A program made the position numbers and the translations under genes. Shown here piece by piece: positions 61,318 through 64,000 of a stretch of DNA of 64,000 nt. Numbering within the stretch: position 1 is the stretch's first letter; each line of letters starts with the position of its first letter. The DNA lies in the NCBI RefSeq assembly GCF_001644665.1, contig NZ_CP011393.1, positions 1,882,001 to 1,946,000 on the forward strand, given 5' to 3'. This DNA comes from Fervidobacterium pennivorans. Lineage in GTDB: Bacteria > Thermotogota > Thermotogae > Thermotogales > Fervidobacteriaceae. The notes under the pieces were generated by a model, which searched no databases, was not told where the DNA came from, and saw nothing but the letters and a program-made list of their open reading frames with translations.

Positions 61318-62733
61318 TTATTTGATTTCTTGGACCTGGACCGTATTTGTTGTCCCTGGTTTACCCCAAGGAATACCAGCAACAATGACAACCTTATCAC
61401 CAGGCTGAACAAACCCTAATTCTTTAGCCTTTTTCGTAACCTCTTCTATCATTTCATCCGTTGTTAAGCTTTTTTCGAGCATTACAGGAACCACACCCCA
61501 AACTAACGATAACCTACAGAACGTTTCATAGGAATTTGTTGCAGCCATTATGGGTATCGATGGTTTGTATTTAGAGACATGGATAGCAGTTGTTCCTGTT
61601 CCTGTTGCAGTTATTATGAGCTTCGCATCGATGTTTTTAGCAAGATTCGTCGCTGCGTAGGAAATGGCACTTGGAAGATCCAAACTCGATGAATACTCCT
61701 TTAGCCAATCAAGTCTAAATGCTTCATATTCCTCCATAAAGGATTCTGTATTCTTAGCTACTTCATCCATAACTTGTACAGCTTCGCATGGGTACTTACC
61801 AATTGAGGTCTCCGCCGAAAGCATTACGGCATCCGTTCCATCTAAAATTGCGTTCGATATATCAGTTACTTCTGCTCTCGTCGGAGTGGCGCTATTTATC
61901 ATACTTTCGAGCATTTGAGTTGCGGTAATTACAGGTTTTTTATAGAGGTTCGCAACTTCTATTATCCGTTTTTGAGCAATTGGCACCTGAGCTACAGGAA
62001 TTTCAACTCCAAGGTCCCCACGTGCAACCATCACTGCATCCGCTTTGATTACAATCTCTTCAAGGTTATTTAAAGCTTGTGCGGTCTCTATCTTCGCCAC
62101 TATAGGGATGTCTGTTAGGCTTTTCGCATCCTCGACATCTTTTGCCTTTCTGACAAATGAAAGTGCGAAGTAATCTATCCTTTCCTCATTTCCAAGTTTG
62201 ATAAATTCCTTGTCCCTGTCTGTAACAGATGGTATAGAGATGTCAACACCTGGAAGATTGACACCTCTTTTGTGCGTTATCGTTCCTCCACGTTCAATTA
62301 CGCATAGTATGGCTTTTCTGGACTTATCGACGTCCTTAACCGTTAAAGAAACTGCCCCATCATTAATTAATATCTTTTCCCCAGGTTTGATTTCCTCGTA
62401 GAGCTTATCGTAGTTTATCCAAAAACGTTGGGCATTTCCAATAAATTCCTCACCACATACAATCTCTACTTCTTTCCCATCTTCAAGCGTTACGTAATCA
62501 GTTTCAAATTTTCCCGTCCTTATCTTTGGACCAGCTAAGTCTAAGAGTATGGCAAATTGATATCCTTTTTCTCTTACCTTTTTCAGTCTTTTAATCCTTT
62601 CTCTGTGAATCTCTATTGTCTCATGTGATGAATTTAACCTGAAGACATTAACTCCGCATTCTAAGAGTTTAACAATATTCTCCTCTGATTCACTTGCCGG
62701 TCCAATAGTCGCAACAATCTTCGTCTTTCTCAC
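61318..62733 (-). CDS. pyk: Pyruvate kinase
   Basis: 471-residue glycolytic enzyme that makes pyruvate and ATP from phosphoenolpyruvate. Starts VRKTKIVATIGPASES at GTG 62733 behind GGAGG; the frame runs on upstream but that part carries the terminator and is non-coding. The active-site region is IPIVAKIETAQALNN with ARGDLGVEIP and TATQMLESMINSATPTRAEV. Pyruvate feeds the por enzyme coded at 13681-16769. Confidence 0.95.
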   Translation of the reverse strand: MRKTKIVATIGPASESEENIVKLLECGVNVFRLNSSHETIEIHRERIKRLKKVREKGYQFAILLDLAGPKIRTGKFETDYVTLEDGKEVEIVCGEEFIGNAQRFWINYDKLYEEIKPGEKILINDGAVSLTVKDVDKSRKAILCVIERGGTITHKRGVNLPGVDISIPSVTDRDKEFIKLGNEERIDYFALSFVRKAKDVEDAKSLTDIPIVAKIETAQALNNLEEIVIKADAVMVARGDLGVEIPVAQVPIAQKRIIEVANLYKKPVITATQMLESMINSATPTRAEVTDISNAILDGTDAVMLSAETSIGKYPCEAVQVMDEVAKNTESFMEEYEAFRLDWLKEYSSSLDLPSAISYAATNLAKNIDAKLIITATGTGTTAIHVSKYKPSIPIMAATNSYETFCRLSLVWGVVPVMLEKSLTTDEMIEEVTKKAKELGFVQPGDKVVIVAGIPWGKPGTTNTVQVQEIK

Positions 62734-62824
62734 ATTCACACCTCCAATCTTCTTTTTGCTTGAGAAAGCTTTATATTTTCCAGGTATTGCCTTTTTCATA
62801 TTATACCACAAATTCGATAGAAAA

Positions 62825-62855
62825 AAGCCCGCGACTTGTTGTTGTCACGGGCTTT
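62825..62855 (-). terminator. Intrinsic terminator ahead of pyk
   Basis: AAGCCCG(T)GAC/GTC(G)CGGGCTT type stem with TTTTTT on the minus strand; it ends the unit at 62882. Confidence 0.8.
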
Positions 62856-62881
62856 CTTATCGACTTATTCTACCTGAAGAA

Positions 62882-63319
62882 TTATTCAATGTTCCATTTC
62901 ATTACACCGACGATAATCACTATAACGTAAGCCCATGTAATTGAGAAAAGCGGTATAAGTGCTGCGCTTTTTACCCAGAAAATGTCAATAACATTCAGAA
63001 CAATCATTATTGCACCCATTAAGACTGCTTTTCTCATACCTTGTCTGACTCTCAACTCGCCAAAATCCTTGGCAATTAGGAAAGTAAAAACAGCCAAAAT
63101 TACGTAGGCTACTGGCGATATAGAGAGTCCTAACTTTGAGAAGAAAAGCTTGAAATCTCCTGAAAAGAAACCAAGGGAGATAAGAATGTAGACTGCTGAA
63201 ACAACGTTTGCAATATTCATAGATGCCTTTGCTTGTTGTATCACCGCTAGTAGTATAGGCACTGCTAAAACTATGTTCGCTATGAACATCAAAACAGAAT
63301 ATGCGTTCACATTTGTCAT
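62882..63319 (-). CDS. Hypothetical membrane protein, 145 residues
   Basis: Four to five hydrophobic helices (LMFIANIVLAVPILLAVIQQ and AVLMGAIMIVLNVIDIFWV among them). No domain recognised. It follows gcvH by 21 bp on the same strand and ends at a terminator. Confidence 0.65.
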   Translation of the reverse strand: MTNVNAYSVLMFIANIVLAVPILLAVIQQAKASMNIANVVSAVYILISLGFFSGDFKLFFSKLGLSISPVAYVILAVFTFLIAKDFGELRVRQGMRKAVLMGAIMIVLNVIDIFWVKSAALIPLFSITWAYVIVIIVGVMKWNIE

Positions 63320-63340
63320 TTATACCACATCCTTATGACC

Positions 63341-63694
63341 TTACAATGAGGCTTTGTATTCATCTTCTGTCAAAAGCTCGTCAAGTTCTGCAGGATTCGA
63401 TATCTCTATTTGAACGAGCCAACCTTCACCTTCTGGGTCTTGGTTTATCAATTCTGGTGTTGCGTTTACCTTCTCGTTGACTGCCACTATCTTACCGCTG
63501 ACTGGGGCATACACATCGCCAGCTGCCTTGACGCTCTCAAGTGATACTATTCTATCTCCTTTTTTAACTTCCTTACCAACAGCTGGAAGTTCTACGTAAA
63601 CAATATCCCCAAGTTGTTCCTGCGCGTAGTTTGAGACTCCTACTTTTCCTGTTTCCGTATCGATCCATTCGTGAGTTTTTGTGTACTTCTTCAT
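63341..63694 (-). CDS. gcvH: Glycine cleavage system H protein
   Basis: 117-residue lipoyl carrier. The lipoylated lysine is in VSLESVKAAGDVYAP near residue 57; the N-terminal KYTKTHEWIDTETGKVGVSN is typical. It shuttles the aminomethyl group between the P, T and L proteins; none of those genes is in view. Confidence 0.95.
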   Translation of the reverse strand: MKKYTKTHEWIDTETGKVGVSNYAQEQLGDIVYVELPAVGKEVKKGDRIVSLESVKAAGDVYAPVSGKIVAVNEKVNATPELINQDPEGEGWLVQIEISNPAELDELLTEDEYKASL

Positions 63695-63762
63695 CCCATC
63701 ATACCTCCCTTGAGCTTTGTTGTGAATTTATTTGCTAATTAATTATAGCACATCTTGTAAGA

Positions 63763-64000
63763 TTATCCAACATCCAAAAACCTGATTCGCTCTCCATAAA
63801 TCTCATATACCTCTCTTATTATCTCACTATCTGGATAATTTTCAACTATGCGCTTAGCATCTTCCCGAGCTATTAACATTAGCTCTGTATCTGATATAAT
63901 ATCTGCCACTTTGAACTCTGGAAGGCCGTGTTGGCGCGTTCCAAAGAATTCACCTGGTCCTCGCAATCTCAAGTCGTATTCTGATATCTTGAAACCATCA
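63763..64000 (-). CDS. recG: ATP-dependent DNA helicase RecG, C-terminal end
   Basis: The last ~78 codons, running off the window. DLRLRGPGEFFGTRQHGLPE is the diagnostic RecG signature in the final helicase domain. RecG remodels stalled replication forks and Holliday junctions. Confidence 0.93.
   Translation of the reverse strand, partial: DGFKISEYDLRLRGPGEFFGTRQHGLPEFKVADIISDTELMLIAREDAKRIVENYPDSEIIREVYEIYGERIRFLDVG

Overview
The window reads as a chromosomal segment of a thermophilic, anaerobic Thermotogae bacterium, most likely Fervidobacterium or a close relative. The case rests on several features together: a NusG with the long Thermotogales insertion, a four-subunit pyruvate:ferredoxin oxidoreductase in the order gamma-delta-alpha-beta, a two-fold protein disulfide oxidoreductase, a GH57 branching enzyme next to a DUF4912 protein, and a SpoVS in a non-sporulating setting. 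The genus is inferred; the phylum is well supported. DNA is AT-rich, genes are tightly packed, strong ribosome sites (GGAGG) are common, and most genes lie on the minus strand.

Layout. 1-1816: nusG, secE and rpmG with tRNA-Trp, -Tyr and -Thr, read leftward from one consensus promoter. 1817-2400: decayed beta-propeller gene. 2424-6429: thiol redox block (OsmC, CcdA, secreted thioredoxin-like protein, small ORF, glutaredoxin, thioredoxin reductase, disulfide oxidoreductase). 6560-10227: esterase and a zinc/manganese-type ABC importer with its Fur-family regulator and operator. 10432-11541: four tRNAs and tmRNA. 11562-16769: aldo/keto reductase, radical SAM/SPASM protein, porCDAB. 16954-19346: GH57 and DUF4912. 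19634-21924: amino-acid ABC importer. 21941-22374: composite insertion of a small non-coding mobile element. 22409-29478: envelope proteins, glyQS, AEC transporter, NlpC/P60 peptidase. 29652-33165: sugar ABC importer with a LacI-type operator and a second copy of the small element. 33239-41862: lipases and hydrolases, M20 dipeptidase, a beheaded LacI regulator, acetyltransferase, TSUP and VIT1 membrane proteins. 42013-46231: eight tRNAs around rpmH-rnpA-yidD-yidC-jag-cupin. 46353-49560: spoVS, trpB2, one IS110-family element. 49584-50176: a probable independent structured RNA and a small hypothetical gene. 50191-64000: B12/radical SAM protein, RemA-like regulator, ychF, truB, pheS, DUF368, phosphoesterase, topA, YhaM-like nuclease, alr, rpmB, pyk, gcvH and the end of recG.

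Three non-coding stories stand out. (1) At 49584-49805 (minus), a consensus-like promoter, a 5' stem beginning at the predicted start site, further hairpins and an intrinsic terminator delimit an RNA of about 220 nt that I cannot assign to a family; its first loop carries 13 nt complementary to the conserved 16S rRNA decoding region. (2) A 264-bp element with inverted ends GATAnTGTTAACT and 8-bp target duplications is present in two apparently identical copies, each just 5' of an ABC substrate-binding gene; one copy separates the Shine-Dalgarno sequence from the start codon. (3) Palindromes GGTAACGTTACC or GGTAACGTTATC lie before the sugar importer, a lipoprotein lipase and a LacI-family gene that has lost its DNA-binding half.

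All calls come from reading the sequence; no database search or folding program was run.
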